Shown: positions 4,857-5,505 of the stretch, piece by piece
Layout of the letters: the number at the start of each line of letters is the position of its first letter
How positions within the stretch are numbered: the first letter of the stretch is position 1
Origin: JBKJUK01 sp046590705
Lineage (GTDB): Bacteria; Acidobacteriota; Thermoanaerobaculia; Gp7-AA8
DNA: 5,505 nt
Assembly: GCA_046590705.1 (NCBI GenBank)
Contig: JBKJUK010000057.1
Coordinates: 1 to 5,505 of the forward strand
Direction of reading: 5' to 3'
Translations under genes and position numbers: made by a program
The notes under the pieces: generated by a model
Told to the model about the DNA's origin: nothing
Databases searched by the model: none
What the model saw: only the letters and a program-made list of their open reading frames with translations

Positions 4857-5505
4857 ATGAAAAAGTTTCACAGCAAGACTTTGCTGGCGTCGGTACTCGC
4901 CCTGGCACTGCCGCTCACGATGAGCGCGTCGTCCCACCGCGAGGCGCCACTCATCACCGAGGACCCGACCGCTGACAACACGGACGTTTATGCGTTCCGC
5001 AGCCCGGATGCTCCAACCACCGTAACCCTCATCGCGAACTTCATTCCAATTCAAGAGCCGATGGGTGGACCGTACTTCTACAACTTCTCGCCCAGCGCCG
5101 TCTATGAGATCAACATCGACAACAACGGCGATGCACGCGAAGACATCACCTACCAGTTCCGCTTCCGCACACAGCAGAGCGGCGACTCGTCGCTTTACAA
5201 CGTCGGACCGATCCTCACCCTGGACAGCCCGAACTGGCTCTACAAGCAGTTCTACACCGTCACTCGCGTGACCGGTGGCCGCCGCTCAAACGCACAGACT
5301 CAGCTCGGAACGGACCTCAAGGTTCCGCCGGCGAACATCGGACCGAAGTCGACCCCTGACTATCCGTCGCTCGCCAACGCAGCAATCAACACTCTCGCCA
5401 ACGGCACGAAGGTATTCGCCGGACCGCGCGATGAGGCCTTCTTCCTCGACTTCAGCGTGTTTGACCTGCTGACACTTCGTCCGCTGGCCAACCTGCACAA
5501 AGTCC
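4857..5505 (+). CDS. DUF4331 family secreted protein, N-terminal part (runs off window)
   Basis: The open frame runs 216 codons from ATG 4857 to the window edge with no stop. The N-terminus (MKKFHSKTLLASVLALALPL) has a basic start and a hydrophobic core, a Sec signal peptide probably cleaved near residues 24-25 in MSASS. The mature protein opens with SSHREAPLITEDPTADNTDVYAF, the hallmark start of DUF4331 proteins. It continues with YEINIDNNGDAREDITYQFRF (about 83-103) and KVFAGPRDEAFFLD (185-198), also typical of the family. DUF4331 has no established biochemical role, to my knowledge. An exported, extracytoplasmic protein is all I can claim. The ribosome site GAGGAGGAA (4846-4854) directly precedes the ATG and is the strongest in the window, suggesting high expression. 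Codon use resembles its neighbours. The gene shows no functional link to the lipid genes upstream. Confidence 0.9.
   Translation, partial: MKKFHSKTLLASVLALALPLTMSASSHREAPLITEDPTADNTDVYAFRSPDAPTTVTLIANFIPIQEPMGGPYFYNFSPSAVYEINIDNNGDAREDITYQFRFRTQQSGDSSLYNVGPILTLDSPNWLYKQFYTVTRVTGGRRSNAQTQLGTDLKVPPANIGPKSTPDYPSLANAAINTLANGTKVFAGPRDEAFFLDFSVFDLLTLRPLANLHKV

Overview
The window is a GC-rich bacterial chromosome segment with ordinary housekeeping and lipid-catabolism genes. They are separated by unusually repeat-rich spacers. Nothing in it fixes the taxon. The VLCAD/Bacillus-FadE-type acyl-CoA dehydrogenase, the DUF4331 protein, and intergenic DNA built from degenerate heptamers and 'TAGGGGCG'-type hairpins would suit a soil or sediment lineage such as Acidobacteriota. 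That placement is a low-confidence guess.

Layout. (1) 1-191, + strand: the last 62 codons of enolase (eno). (2) 192-655: a convergent spacer with no gene. It holds nested inverted repeats: an outer 18-bp perfect pair at the two ends, an inner 35-bp pair whose hairpin stems differ only by compensating changes, and a separate 9-bp-stem hairpin. (3) 656-2560, - strand: a complete 634-residue acyl-CoA dehydrogenase. (4) 2561-2736: a divergent control region. A strong sigma70-like promoter reads left into the dehydrogenase gene, and a perfect TGAATGA-N4-TCATTCA palindrome fills its -35/-10 spacer. The palindrome closely resembles the box of the Bacillus TetR-family fatty-acid repressor FadR. (5) about 2737-3408, + strand: GTP cyclohydrolase I (folE), probably starting at a TTG codon. 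(6) 3409-3664: a spacer with two oppositely oriented arrays of degenerate heptamers around a G-quadruplex motif. (7) 3665-4477, + strand: a short-chain dehydrogenase of the 2,4-dienoyl-CoA reductase type. (8) 4478-4856: a spacer with no convincing gene and an 8-bp inverted repeat just upstream of the next gene. (9) 4857 to the window end, + strand: the first 216 codons of a secreted DUF4331 protein.

How the genes fit together. The acyl-CoA dehydrogenase (first step of beta-oxidation) and the dienoyl-CoA reductase (auxiliary enzyme for polyunsaturated acyl-CoA) form a fatty-acid degradation pair, and the operator fits acyl-CoA-responsive repression of the dehydrogenase. folE lies between them and shares the divergent control region, but has no obvious metabolic link. 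Enolase and DUF4331 look like unrelated neighbours. I see no mobile-element gene, CRISPR array, tRNA or rRNA. The most interesting material is regulatory and repetitive: the operator inside the promoter, the covarying hairpin pair, and the heptamer/G4 spacer.
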